From Nelumbo lutea (Eukaryota; Streptophyta; Magnoliopsida; Proteales; Nelumbonaceae): DNA of 64,000 nt. The stretch is from contig JAKGHH010000006.1 of assembly GCA_022828595.1 (NCBI GenBank), forward strand, positions 17,170,499-17,234,498, in the 5' to 3' direction. A model generated the notes under the pieces. The model was not told where the DNA came from, did not search any database, and saw only the letters and a list, made by a program, of their open reading frames with translations. A program made the position numbers and the translations under genes. This document shows positions 22,101 to 33,034 of the stretch, piece by piece (position 1 is the stretch's first letter; the number at the start of each line of letters is the position of its first letter).

Positions 22101-22349
22101 ACTGGTAATTACTGTGTTTGGGGGGGCAGAAGCTTTGCTTGTTATTTTAAGGAGTTTGATTGTTATTTTATTGGGAGGGGAGCTTTTCTTTGGGTGTATT
22201 TGGAATTGAAATTCGAGGTATGAGATTTTAAATATGTAGTGCTTTGATTAAGCTCTCTTGTGTTGAGGTGTATTGTTTTCATAATTTGTGGGTTTTTAAG
22301 CTATAGTTTACATTTAATTATAATAGTGTTAATTTAGTTAACAGTAGAA

Positions 22350-22677
22350 AGGCATTCTTTCTTTGGATTTTGAGAGGAGGGAAGTTGGTTAATGGGATTT
22401 TGGTTCCCATTGACCAAGAATCTCATGTTCTTTTTTCAGATTTATGTGGGAACTAGGAAAAGTTTATTTTCCCAAGTACCACTTACCCGGGTAAGTGATA
22501 CCCATCTCCTAGGTGGATAAATAACTTTCCCACCTAGGGGGAAAGTTGCCAACACTTGAATGGGACAAAAATGTCTCTTTTAATAATGATTTTTTATGGC
22601 TAAAATGGTCAATGTCTTATTTACATGAGAAATAAAAGAACATCAATAAATGCACTTACCAAAAAGTGAAAAGGGCC
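22350..22677 (+). mobile_element. MITE copy, same family as 39093-39413
   Basis: Shares with the 39.1-kb copy the order GGCATT..., 'CCATTGACCAAGAA', 'AAGTTTATTTTCC', 'TAACTTTCCCACC', 'GGGACAAAAAT' and an end in GGGCC followed by TAA. The ends are worn. A more diverged copy lies at 47738-47993 in the opposite orientation, and a fragment lies at 60571-60626. Confidence 0.65.
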
Positions 22678-22679
22678 TA

Positions 22680-23642
22680 AAGGATAAATTAACAATATAT
22701 TTTTTTTATAAATTAACAATATTAACAATGCTAAATTAATTATTATTGATCATTAATAATTATCTATTTTATTATTTAACAATATTAATCAACATTGTAT
22801 TTAATTAATGGTATTCAATAATTTATTAACTTAGTTATTTAATAGTAAAAATTTAATAATATTAATTAAACTTAATAGTAATTAAAATGGGCCAGATATG
22901 GGTCAATTTATGCTCATATCCACTTACAATGGTTGGCATGGGTAAGATTTTATAAACCCCAACCCATACCCGATTGGCTAGGTTGTCTTCTTACCCAATT
23001 TATGTATACAATATTCGCTCGAAAGAGTGAACAGAATAGATGTAAATATGATGAAAACAACTCTGATGTATTTTAAGAGAAATAGATATGGAGATCTAAG
23101 GTCCAAACGAACATTGGACATTAAAAAAGATTAAAAATATTGCATTTAACAAACCAAAAAATGCAAAAAAAAAAAAAGAATAACATACTTGGGTTTCCAA
23201 AAAAATCCAAAGCCTACTACAAGCATATCCAATAACTGTAATTTGATCCAATGGTCGTAGGAAATTCAAAGAAACCCAAAGAGAAGCTCATCTCTAGGTA
23301 ATGTGCTTCGGTAGAAGGATAAAAGACAACAGCTAGAAATCTAAAATAATGGAGAAACCGGTTGTTTTTAATAGTAATGAGGTCACCAAAGAAGTTTAGC
23401 TTCGTAAAAAGACAAAGAACTTTCAAAAACAACTGAAACTTGTGGGGAAGACATTCCTGAAAGTGGTTTAAACTATGAAGAAACACCAGTGAACTGTTTC
23501 GCCCCTACTTTGTCCAAAACGATGAGAAATGGAATAAATAGAGAATGGCATTGATAATATAGTGGGATGTTGGAAAGTAAGGGAGAGTGTGAAAAATTAG
23601 ATCAAATTCATTTTCAAGAATGATAGTGAATGGTGTTAGTTT
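22680..23642. other. Unassigned AT-rich intergenic DNA
   Basis: Nothing coding was recognised. The 89-codon minus frame at 23217-23486 has no motif I know. The right edge is the AGTTT target duplication (23638-23642) of copia element 1. Confidence 0.5.
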
Positions 23643-24305
23643 TGTTGGGAATAATCCCTATATTTTTCCTTGTGAAAAATCATAGAGATCTTAACCACAA
23701 ATATCAAGCATACAACAATAATAAAACAAATAACCAAAAACAGAGCAAGCAACAGTAGTAGACCTAAATTTTTACATGGAAAGCCCATCAATGTGAGGAT
23801 AAAAATCACGAGACCGAAGTCCAAATCATCCACTATCAATTATAGTAATGGGGTACAATGTTTTTCTATCTAGTTACGACTAGATGATGAACATTAAGAA
23901 AGCTCTTGGATACCAATAATAGAAAATATCATTAAGATGGATAACAAACATGAAATCTCTCACCAAAGGTGGAATCACAGCAATGGAAGCAAGAGGAGAT
24001 GCTGAAAACGGATTTGTCTTTTTCGTTTTATCCCTTTTAACTCTTATTCTTCTTCCCAAAAACCTTCTTCTCTAAAACCCTTTCCTGTTTTCTGATTTTT
24101 CTACAGAGCTATTAGAGTTGAGAGAGTAGAGAGTAGAAGTGAGCTCTCTCCAATTCGTTGGTTAGCTAAGGACATGTTTGGCTTGCCTTGCAAGCCAATA
24201 CAAAAAGTCTCTTGACATTCCATTCCTTTCTTTTTGTCTTTTTCTTCTTTTCTTTCCTCTACCTTTATTAGTGGGTCCCACCTCATAAGGAGGGAACCCC
24301 AACTA
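23643..24305 (-). repeat. 3' LTR of copia element 1
   Basis: Starts TGTTGGGAATAATCCC and ends GGGAACCCCAACTA, where the terminal CCAACA has a one-base change. It matches the split 5' LTR: the 29272-29554 part aligns to its left portion and 38362-38726 to its right portion. Confidence 0.9.
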
Positions 24306-24332
24306 TCTCCCCCTTCTTACTTATGAGGAGGG

Positions 24333-25850
24333 CTATACCATGCCCAAACCTATAATGCTTCTACAATATTCAAACTTTTCTTTCGGTAAGGCCTTGGTCA
24401 TCATATCTGATCCATTCTTGTCAGTGCGATTTTTCTCAAGTTGCACTTCCTTTTCTTCAAGAACATTCCGAATCCAATGATACCTTACATCAATATGTTT
24501 GGACTTAGAATGAGAGTTTGGATTCTTACATAGGTGAATGGCACTCTGACTATCACAATGAAGTGTAAATCTTTCTTGCTTCAAACCTAGTTCATTTAAG
24601 AATATCTTCATCCACTATATCTCCTTGCAAGCCTTTGTGATAGCTATACATTCAGCTTCTATAATTGACAAGGCGACACATTTTTGTAACTTGGACTGCC
24701 ATGACATTGCTCCCCCAACAAAAATGAACAAGAAACTTCAGGTAGACTTTCCAGAGTCAATGTGGCATGCCATATCAACATATGTAAACTCTTCAAGCAT
24801 AGGTTTACCACCACCAAAGCACAAACATACATTGAATGTACCTTTCAGATATTTGAGGATCCATTTCACTACAAACCAATGCTTTTTTCCTGAATTGACA
24901 AGAATTTTACTAACCACACCAACCACATGTGTTATGTCCGGCCTAGTACAAACCATAGGATACATGAGACTTCCTATACCAGAGGCACAGGGAATGTTCT
25001 TCATTTCTACTATTTCTTTCTCATTCTTTGGGCTTTGAACACTAGGCAATCTGAAATGATTTGCCAATGGAGTACTAACCAATTTTTCTTTATCCATGAA
25101 AAATCTCTCAAGCACTTTTTCTATATAGCTTTCTTGTGACAATCGCAATCTCTTGGAGCGGACTTGAGTCCTTCATGGAGAAAGACTTGCTTAACTACTT
25201 TTTTAACCTGTCAATTTTTGTCTTATCTTACCCAACAATTAAAATGTCATCAACATATAGCAAAAGAATGACAAAATCATTACTAGAATAATATTTAGTG
25301 AAAACACAATGAGCTGAAGTTATTTTACCATACTCATGTTCTGTCATGAATGATTCAAATTTTCAATACCATTGTCTTGGAGCTTGTTTCAAACCATACA
25401 AACTCTTCCTTAGCTTGCAAACCATATGTTATTTTCCTTTTACTTTAAATCTTTCTAGTTGTTCCATGTAGATGTCTTCTTCCAAGTCACCATGGAGAAA
25501 AGATGTTTTGACATCTAATTGTTCAAGCCTAATGCAATATATACTGATGGCATTTTTACCACTGGAGAGAAAATTTCATCAAAATCAATGCCCTTTTTCT
25601 GTCCAAAACCCTTCACAACCAATCTTTCCTTATACCTTGGTTGCAAGTTCCTATCTTCATGCTTCAACCTGCATACCCATTTGTTCTTTAGTGCCTTTTT
25701 ACCCTTGGGGTGTTCCATGAAATCATAGGTATGATTCCTATGCATAGAGTCCATTTCCTCTTGCATAGCCTTGAACCATTCTTTCTTGTGCTCACTTTCT
25801 TGAGATTCATAGTTGCTTTCGGGTTCACCTGCATTTGAAAGCATTATGTA
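24333..25850 (-). pseudogene. Copia element 1 reverse transcriptase and RNase H
   Basis: RT copies the element RNA and RNase H removes the template. The RT N-terminal part at 25515-25844 reads EWFKAMQEEMDSM, then KNKWVCRLK and FDEIFSPVVKM. The catalytic YVDD is intact at 25246-25257 within LLLYVDDILI. The thumb/connection region at 24738-25148 has SYIEKVLERF and GSLMYPMVCTRPDI. The RNase H C-terminus at 24333-24611 has HCDSQSAIHL, SKSKHIDVRYHWIR and DMMTKALPKEKF. Frameshifts and stops separate these blocks, so no functional product is expected. Confidence 0.9.
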
Positions 25851-25900
25851 TTCATTCGGTGGATGTTTTCTCGATGGTTGACGTTCCCTAGTTGATCTTC

Positions 25901-26990
25901 TTAATTCATTTGGTGGCTCTTGAGGGGGTTTCTCCCTTGTTCCACATCACCGCCAATATCTACATTGGAAACATTCTCACTATTTTCTGAGTTGACATTT
26001 GCTTGTTGCACATTTCCCCTGTCATTTTTGTGCACTGATAGAGGACATACAAGATCCAAGTCTACAAGTTCACCATCATCTGCTTGAGGCTTCTCAATAT
26101 TTTCAAAATCTTCAATTGTTTGGTCTTGAAAAAAGATCACATCTCTACTTTTGATGGTTTTCTTACCCATTGGATCCCATAACTTGTAGCTAAACTTTTC
26201 ATCTGCATATCCCAAGAAAACAAACTGATTCGTTTTGTCATCAAGTTTAGACCACTCATCCTTTAGTATCTGCACAAAGGCCCTGCAACCAAATACCATG
26301 AGATGATCATAGGAATTATCTTTTCTTGTCCATAACCTTTTAGCAACATCACCATTCAAAGGAACTGTAGGAGACAAATTAATCAAGTACGCAGCTGTAC
26401 ACATTGCTTCTCCCCAATAACATCTTGACAACTATGCTTGTGACAACATGCATCTAACCCTCTCTAGAATGGTGCAGTTCATTCTCTCAGCTACACCATT
26501 TTGCTATGGAGTCTTAGGGACTGATTTCTCATGTCGAGTGCTATGGTTTTTACAATGATTCTAAAATGGACCTTCATACTCATCACCATTGTTAGTACGA
26601 ATACACTTGATAGGTCTACCTATCTCCCTTTCAACCATAGCATGAAAAACTTTAAAGATATCTAGTACTTGGTTTTTAGATTTCAAAGTAACAAAATAAG
26701 ATGTACCACCAAGAGTTTTAATTTTCATAAGCCCCCACAAACATCAAAATGAATCAGTTCTAAAACATGCTTTCTTCTATGAGGAGGAGAGCTTTGAAAT
26801 GAAACTCTATTTTGTTTACCAGCTAAACAATAAATGCAAGTATTAAAATGCGTACCTTTCATGCTGCTTAACGATTATTCTTGGCAAAAATTTACATTCC
26901 CTTCTCACTCATGTGACCTAACCATCTATGCAATAATTTTGTAGAGACTTCCTTCTCCATGATGTTCATTTCACCTTTGCAAACACGTCC
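25901..26990 (-). pseudogene. Copia element 1 integrase
   Basis: Integrase inserts the cDNA into host DNA. The HHCC zinc-binding region lies at about 26830-26960 (HRWLGHMSEKG, then CIYCLAG). The core follows: an HFDVCG motif, then RTNNGDEY at about 26575-26600, where the second catalytic Asp of the DNGGEY motif is replaced by Asn (codon at 26591-26593). QNGVAERMN, with the catalytic Glu, is at about 26485-26515. The C-terminal part is open at 25901-26431 (YWGEAMCTAAYLIN, FVFLGYADEKFSYKLWDP). Stops interrupt the core. Confidence 0.85.
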
Positions 26991-27296
26991 CTATGTATAG
27001 TAGAGAGTGCAACACATGTTTCCTTTTGCTACCACTAGAGACCCCTTGGATGGTCTCCATTTTGCATTGTTAAATTGATTATTAAAGCCTTTTTCATCTA
27101 GCTCCTCAACTGAAATCAAATTCAAGCAGAAATCTAGAATATATCTGACATCCTTGAGAACTAATTTACAACATACGTTAAGCTCAAGGTAAATATCACC
27201 CATCCCCACAATTTTGGAAGTTCCACTATTTCCCATTATAACAACACCAAAATCATCTATACTGTAAGAGATGAAATATTCCCTGTGAAGAGTAGC
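26991..27296 (-). pseudogene. Copia element 1 protease C-terminal and pre-integrase part
   Basis: Reads MGNSGTSKIVGMGDIYLE, then LVLKDVRYILDFCLNLISVE and KGSLVVAKG, the usual junction between protease and the GAG-pre-integrase domain. Its N-terminal side is cut by the solo LTR that begins at 27297. Confidence 0.8.
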
Positions 27297-28421
27297 TGAT
27301 GCGTATAGATTACACTAGCAAGTGCACTAGCTGATCAAGTAATATAATGATGAGTAGAGTACTGTTCCCTCAGGGATTGATCAAACAACTACTAGTACTA
27401 AATCAGCCTTATGTTATCTGACAATCCAAAAGATTAAATAGAAATAAACTTAACTCCTAATTAGCAAACTACCCTAAGTATTCTCATATCAAACCACCTT
27501 AACAATGAGAAGAAACGTTGTATGCAACTACTAGCAGAACCGGTTTAGCAATTAAATCATCAAGTTGTCCAACTGAAGTTGAATTAAGTCATGGGTTGGC
27601 AAAACCCTAATGGTATGAGTAGTCTCTCTCGAGCACAGCCCACTCTATCTATAGGCGACAATACCTAATCCAGAAACAAGAAAGAAATCTCAATCTCTCT
27701 CAAGCAATTCAAGCAATCCAAGAAACAAGAATAATTTGACCAAGATTATTCTATTAATTGAAAGCCCTAATCCAGAAATCTCAAGAATGAATCGCAATCA
27801 ATCGAACAACATTAAATGTTTAATTACATATCTGAATTAACATCCAACATGGTTCAAATCATAGAAAGAAAGAAAGATCCAATAAAGAAAAGCCATTAAA
27901 CCCTAGCTGAATCTAGGTTACCAAATTTGCGGAACCAAAGAAGAAGACAACCAATGATTTCTACATCAATCTTCAATCTCCTCTTCAATTCGAATTCAGT
28001 AGCCTTTTCTTCCTCCTCTAACACTTCTCCTCTTGATTTTGCCTTAAGGGGTTCGAATCCTAATTTCTTCTTTTTCTTTTCTTCCTCCTCTACCCTAGGG
28101 CTGCAGTTGGGCTCCTTTGGGCCACTCTACTTGGTGGGCCGAAATGCTTCCCCCATAGGGTTTCGGCTGGGCTACAGTTGGGCCTCTTTCTTTGGTGGGC
28201 TGGAGTGCTCCCCTCTTGATTTTCAGCTGAGTCTTTCTTCTTGATGGGCTGAACCGCTTCCCTTGGTGCCATATTACCATGTATTATGTTCTTTTAACTC
28301 TAATTTGTCCCAAATTCCCAACTTCCTGAAATTTAGCTCAATTAGTGTGGAAATCATTAAGAATCATTATCAAAACCATATATAAAGCAATAGAAATAAT
28401 GTGTAGCATGTGCACACATCA
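27297..28421 (-). mobile_element. Athila-like solo LTR (1125 bp) inside copia element 1
   Basis: Ends TGATGCG and CACATCA, flanked by GTAGC (27292-27296) and GTATC (28422-28426), a 5-bp duplication with one mismatch. The left end is the reverse complement of an Athila LTR 3' end: 'caagtgcactagctgatcaagta' and 'gttccctcagggatt' correspond to the end of the Athila LTR at 18.1 kb. The plus-strand 105-codon frame at 27927-28244 lies inside and is not a gene. Confidence 0.8.
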
Positions 28422-28426
28422 GTATC

Positions 28427-29230
28427 ATAATAGGAAGCACTCCTATCAAAAATTCATTTCCTCATTTCTTTCACTTTCTTCCCTTTCTTTCTTGTTGTCT
28501 CTCTTTAGTTTTTGACGCTCACTCTTGTAATGGCCTTGTTTTTGCAATGAAAGCATGTGACGTCTTTCCTTGACTTGGACTTACCTCTGGACTTTCCATG
28601 GCTACGTGGACCTTTGCTTTGGTTTCTACCCCAACTTTCTGTAAGGAGAGCATCTAATTTGGGTCCATTGATTTTCTTCTAATTTCTTCATTGAGCAAAC
28701 TGCTTCTTACCATGCTTGTTGTCATTATTCCATCGGGTGTAGAGTTATTGAGAGATACCACAAGTGTTTCCTAGCTTTCTAGCAATGAACTAAGTAATAA
28801 TAGAGCTTGAAGCTCATCATTCAACACCATATTTATTGAATCTAATTGATTTACAATCTCTTGTATTTGATTCAAATGTTCGGTGATGGACATACCTTCC
28901 TTGTACTTCAAATTTACAAGCTTTCTAATTAGGAAAGTCTTATTGTTGGCGGTTTTCTTCTCATACAATTCTTATAACTTGTTCCAAAGTGGAATAGTTG
29001 AGATTTCATTTTCTACAAGGTGATAGATACTATCATCCAACCATTGTCTAATAAAAGTAATTTCTTTGAAGTCAAGGAGTTCCCAATCCTCATTTGACAT
29101 GTCTTTCAGCTTGCCATTATCACCTTTCATAGGTGCATAAAAATCACTAAAGAGCAACAAATCCTTCATTTTTGGTTTCTAGAGAAACTGGTTTCTTCCA
29201 TTTAAAAAAAAACATTCTAACTAAACCTCC
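28427..29230 (-). pseudogene. Copia element 1 gag
   Basis: Capsid segments are at 28972-29169 (DMSNEDWELLDFKEITFIRQ and the WNKL end) and 28771-28968 (KKTANNKTFLIRKLVNLKYK, MSITEHLNQIQEIVNQL), typical of the copia UBN2-type Gag. A zinc knuckle CFHCKNK is visible at about 28537-28560, but a one-base deletion shifts the GHYKSEC half out of frame. Confidence 0.85.
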
Positions 29231-29558
29231 TTCCATGATTTACACAAGAACCAAATGCTTTGGTACCAATTTGTTGGGAATAGTCCCTATAATTTTCCTT
29301 GTAAAAAATCACATAGATCTTAACCACAAATATCAAGCATGCAATAGTAATTAAACAAATAACCAAAAACAAAGAAAGCCACAATAGTAGACACCAAGTT
29401 TTTATCTGGAAAACCCCTCAATGTGAGGGTAAAAACCATGGGACGTCCAAATCATCCACTATTAGCAATAGTAATGGGGTACAATATTTTTCTATCTAGT
29501 TACAACTAGATGATGAACATCAAGAAAGCTCTTGGATACCAACAACAAAAAATGATGC

Positions 29559-30091
29559 TGCTCAATCCGAGGTAGTGCAGGAACCGAGGTCGCAGTCAGA
29601 TAATCCTTGCTAGATAGGTGGGGCCAAGGTGGAAGGACGAAGCCGTGCTCCAAGATTTGAAATTAAGAAAAGAGTCAGACGCCCGATGAGTTATCCCTAG
29701 GTAGATACTCTGAAGCTTAAGTCACTAGAAAGTAGTGGGTGGTGGGCCGAGTAGTTAAGGAATGGTGTTGGTCTGAGATGAGTAACGATATGGGAGTTAA
29801 GAGTTGGATACTTTACCTTAAGCAAGAAGCACCTTTTTATAGCCAAAGATCCTTTTCTTGATCAGATGAACTTAACTGTTGAGGTCTTCGGGATAAGACC
29901 TAATCCCCAATAGAGTTGTCCCCATCCACTTTCTTGTCTTGATCATGCTTATCCACATGAGGTGGTGCCGATGTGGCTGAAAGGATAAGGTGGGGCTGCA
30001 GAGGCAATGCGGTGCTGATATGGCCAAGGAGATAAGGTGGCCATGTAGGTGACACGTGGCGTCTGGAGCCAAATCAACCATAACCCGAGCA
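29559..30091 (-). repeat. 3' LTR of Tat copy 2
   Basis: The ends are TGCTC (29559) and GAGCA (30087-30091). The minus-strand TATA box CTATAAAAAGG is at about 29832-29842. The polypurine tract (AACTGGGGGAGTGG on the minus strand) lies just right of 30091. Confidence 0.7.
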
Positions 30092-30375
30092 CCACTCCCC
30101 CAGTTCCTAAGTCAAGTAGTGAAGTGCTCAACCAGGGTGTGGTGCGGAATAGTACTTCAGTCCTAGGCTAAGGAACTTGAAGTTGATTCTAGTTTAGTCT
30201 GTCGCTGGGGTCAAATGGCTTAGGTTGGACCGGTTTTTTGGGCTAACCGGCTGGGTCAATGTTCGCACCATCCTTGAAACGGGTTGTTAGAAGTGTTGCC
30301 TCATTCTCCCGAGGTGTCAAAGAGTGGTGCCCGATCTGTGCCATTGATTTGCTTTCATCTGGACTACTGGGAGCC

Positions 30376-30384
30376 CTATAAAAG
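30376..30384 (+). promoter_or_regulatory. TATA box of the Tat copy 2 antisense ORF
   Basis: CTATAAAAG stands about 130 bp before the ATG at 30509. It faces away from the LTR promoter. Confidence 0.5.
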
Positions 30385-30508
30385 TGGGTGAAGAGCATTT
30401 CCCCTTTGTCATTTGCAAAGGGAGCACTTTCAAAACTCGGCGAGAGGTAGTCTTCGGCTACTTAGTGATTGCTTCAGTTCCACAATCTAAATTCTCGGAG
30501 TTCAATAA

Positions 30509-32390
30509 GATGTCTTCCTCATCAGTTGAGATTTCCTGATCTTCTTCCTCTTCTTCAGCTCCCTCTACTTCCACTTCACTTTCTAATTCCAAGTCTGAGC
30601 TGGGGTATTTCATCGAGGTTTCGACGCTCGATGTTCTTGAGGCTAGTGGCCAGGGGGCCAAGGCCAAGGACATTGGGGGCTCCATTTTGAGCGATTTGCT
30701 GAAGTCGAGGTGGCAGAGGTGGGGCCATCAACTAAGGTGGTTGATCTTCCTACACATGTTGGTCGTCGATTCGGAACCACACCATGCTATCTGATGCCAG
30801 AGACATGGTCTAGATCTGAGGTTTTTACTGCATTCCTGGTGAGTTTGGGACTAGATGTCTAGTGGTTGGTGAGAGGCCCACAGATGCTCTGCCAAGGGAG
30901 CTCTATGTGTATGAGCACAACCTAATGATCGGGCTGAGGTTTCCATTGCACGAGGGGCTTGTCGTGGTGTTTAGGTGGTTCTAGGTACTGTTGATATAAC
31001 TGATGCCTAACTCGTTCAGGTTTTTGATCGGTCTTATGCCATACTATTTCATCCACAATATTGAGCACACCTTAGGGATGATCAACTATTTCCTTCAACC
31101 GAAGCATCACCAACAGGTGTATTACTACTACTTGGCTAGACAATGCATCAAGGTGCTAATCAGGACCCCATCCTCGGTGAAGCAATGAAAGGAGAAATCC
31201 TTCTTCATACATTATCCGGGAGGCTCGCCTCTATCGGCTGAGCTCCAAAAGCCGAGGACGAGGCTAAAGTAGCCCAAGATGGACCAGATCACCGAGGAAG
31301 AAAGGGCGGCTATAGGAAAGATTGAGGAGGTTAATGTGATGAATTACACATACTTCTCAAAATTGATCAGTGCAGGGTTGAGAAGCGAGGAGGTCGGTCT
31401 ATTTGTCTTGCCGATTTTCCATTGTCTTTTTTCCGATCTATATGACTTATACTAATTCATCATTTGGCTTGCGCATGTGTCGAAATGGCGAACTGCAAAA
31501 AGATCAACCATCACACGAGGGTCGTGGTTGATAGAGTGTGGTTCCAAGGGGCTCAAGTGACCCAGCCCTATTCTACGGAGGTGTAGTCAATGTCCACAAA
31601 GTGCACTCCTCGGCCGTAGAAGAGGGCGAGGTCGCCCATCGAAGAAGTCATGGTGGTCGATCTAGAGGAGGGTATTGCTACTGTTCACTCTCCTCCTCCA
31701 TGGGATAATGTGCTAGAGGGCGATGACTCCACGATCTATGTGTTGCGGTGGAACATCCACCCCGAGGATGGGCTAAGGATGGAGGGTGTGCCGGAGCAGC
31801 TACTTCGTGGCCTACTGGCGCCGGCCATGCAACACAAATTTCTCAATACCACAAGCAGCACCCAGGAGAGCGCACTCGTGTTTCAGGCAGTTGTGGTGAT
31901 TCTTCTTGCTTGTACCAGTTACTTACTTTTGTTGGTTGCTCCTATTGATACTTGATTTCTTCTATAGAATGCTTGTATGAGGATCACCGTGGTTGATTGC
32001 CTTCGATTGGTGGGGTGCCTTTATGAGGTCGGGCAAGCCGGGGTGGAGCAGTAAAAGGCTAGGGTGGCTGAGATCGAAGCTGCGAATGCTCGGTTGGCCA
32101 TTGGAGGCCGAGGCGGTCGAGCTGAGGTGAGGTATTGAGGAATGGTCTGATACAGTTTGCAAATTGAAGGACCATGTCACCAAGATGAGATGGATGATTT
32201 CGGTTCGACCTCTTAGGAGACTAGGTTCTATCTTTGCTAAGATAGAGTCTTGCGTTGGGTTCCTGGTGTGGCCGAGGTCGTGCAAGGTTTGAGTCTACAT
32301 GATCCTGAGATACCTAACAAGGGCGATGCCATGACCACTAAAGTGCCCGATGAGGCTGGGGAAACCAAAGAGTACCCCGTTATGGGCTGA
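30509..32390 (+). pseudogene. Tat antisense ORF (Transposase_28-like), degenerate
   Basis: Starts MSSSSVEIS, then stops, then resumes in frame with SSSSSSAPSTSTSLSN and a block ending in KDIGGSILSDLLKS. The family core is visible at about 30890-31190 (HNLMIGLRFPLHEGLVVVF, then MPNSFRFLIGLMPYYF, then KEKSFFIHYPGG). Later segments include a 101-codon frame at 31650-31955, a possible intron, and the end EAGETKEYPVMG at 32390. It is the same family as 8404-10267 and lies on the strand opposite gag-pol. The function is unknown; frameshifts and stops make it inactive. Confidence 0.6.
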
Positions 32391-33034
32391 GTTGTTGTTG
32401 TTATTTTTTTGTTCCTATTATGTTGATATGATGTTGATCCTTCCTTTTTCCATTTTTTTTTATATTTTTGTGTAAATGACTCGGTCTGCTGAGCCCAAAA
32501 TCATGTACAAACCTTGATAATAATGGAAAATTATGCTTTTTGGCTCCAAGCTTGTGCACTGCCCTGTTTTCTATTTTTTTATGTTGTAGGCCTCAGTCTT
32601 ACCATGGATGAGGTCGGGAGTGGCCAAGATCTTTGGTCTTCAGCTTGACTGGTCGAAGTGTTTTCTGAGCTTTCTCTCACGGATGCTTAGTTACTGGTCT
32701 TGGGAGCTTTTGGCTCTTCGTGGTTGGCTGTTCCTCGACTACCTTTGGTCTGACAATTCATCAATAGGGTGTGTAGAGTTCTTCTCCGCTTTAGGCTCTA
32801 GTCATTGATAGCTGAGTCAATTTGCTTGGTTGGCTATACATTGTCGAACTATGCATCATGGGCTCTGGTCTTTTAGTGGTCAGCCAAATCAATGTGCGAG
32901 CACTCCAGCCATTGTGATTTCAGCTGAGTGACGTGTGCTTCACAATGTGTTCCATGTAGTGTACGCAGTGTGTGTGTGTGTGCGGCGTGTGTCATGCAAT
33001 ATGTGTCGAACAACCATGTGCTGTACACAATGTA
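32391..33034. other. Tat copy 2 spacer between antisense ORF and pol
   Basis: Non-coding, with a short GTGTGT run at about 32968-32982. The 66-codon plus frame at 32608-32808 has no known motif. Confidence 0.5.

Noticed and set aside
27927..28244. 105-codon Ser/Phe-rich frame as a novel gene
   Set aside because: Lies wholly inside a solo LTR bounded by a target duplication.
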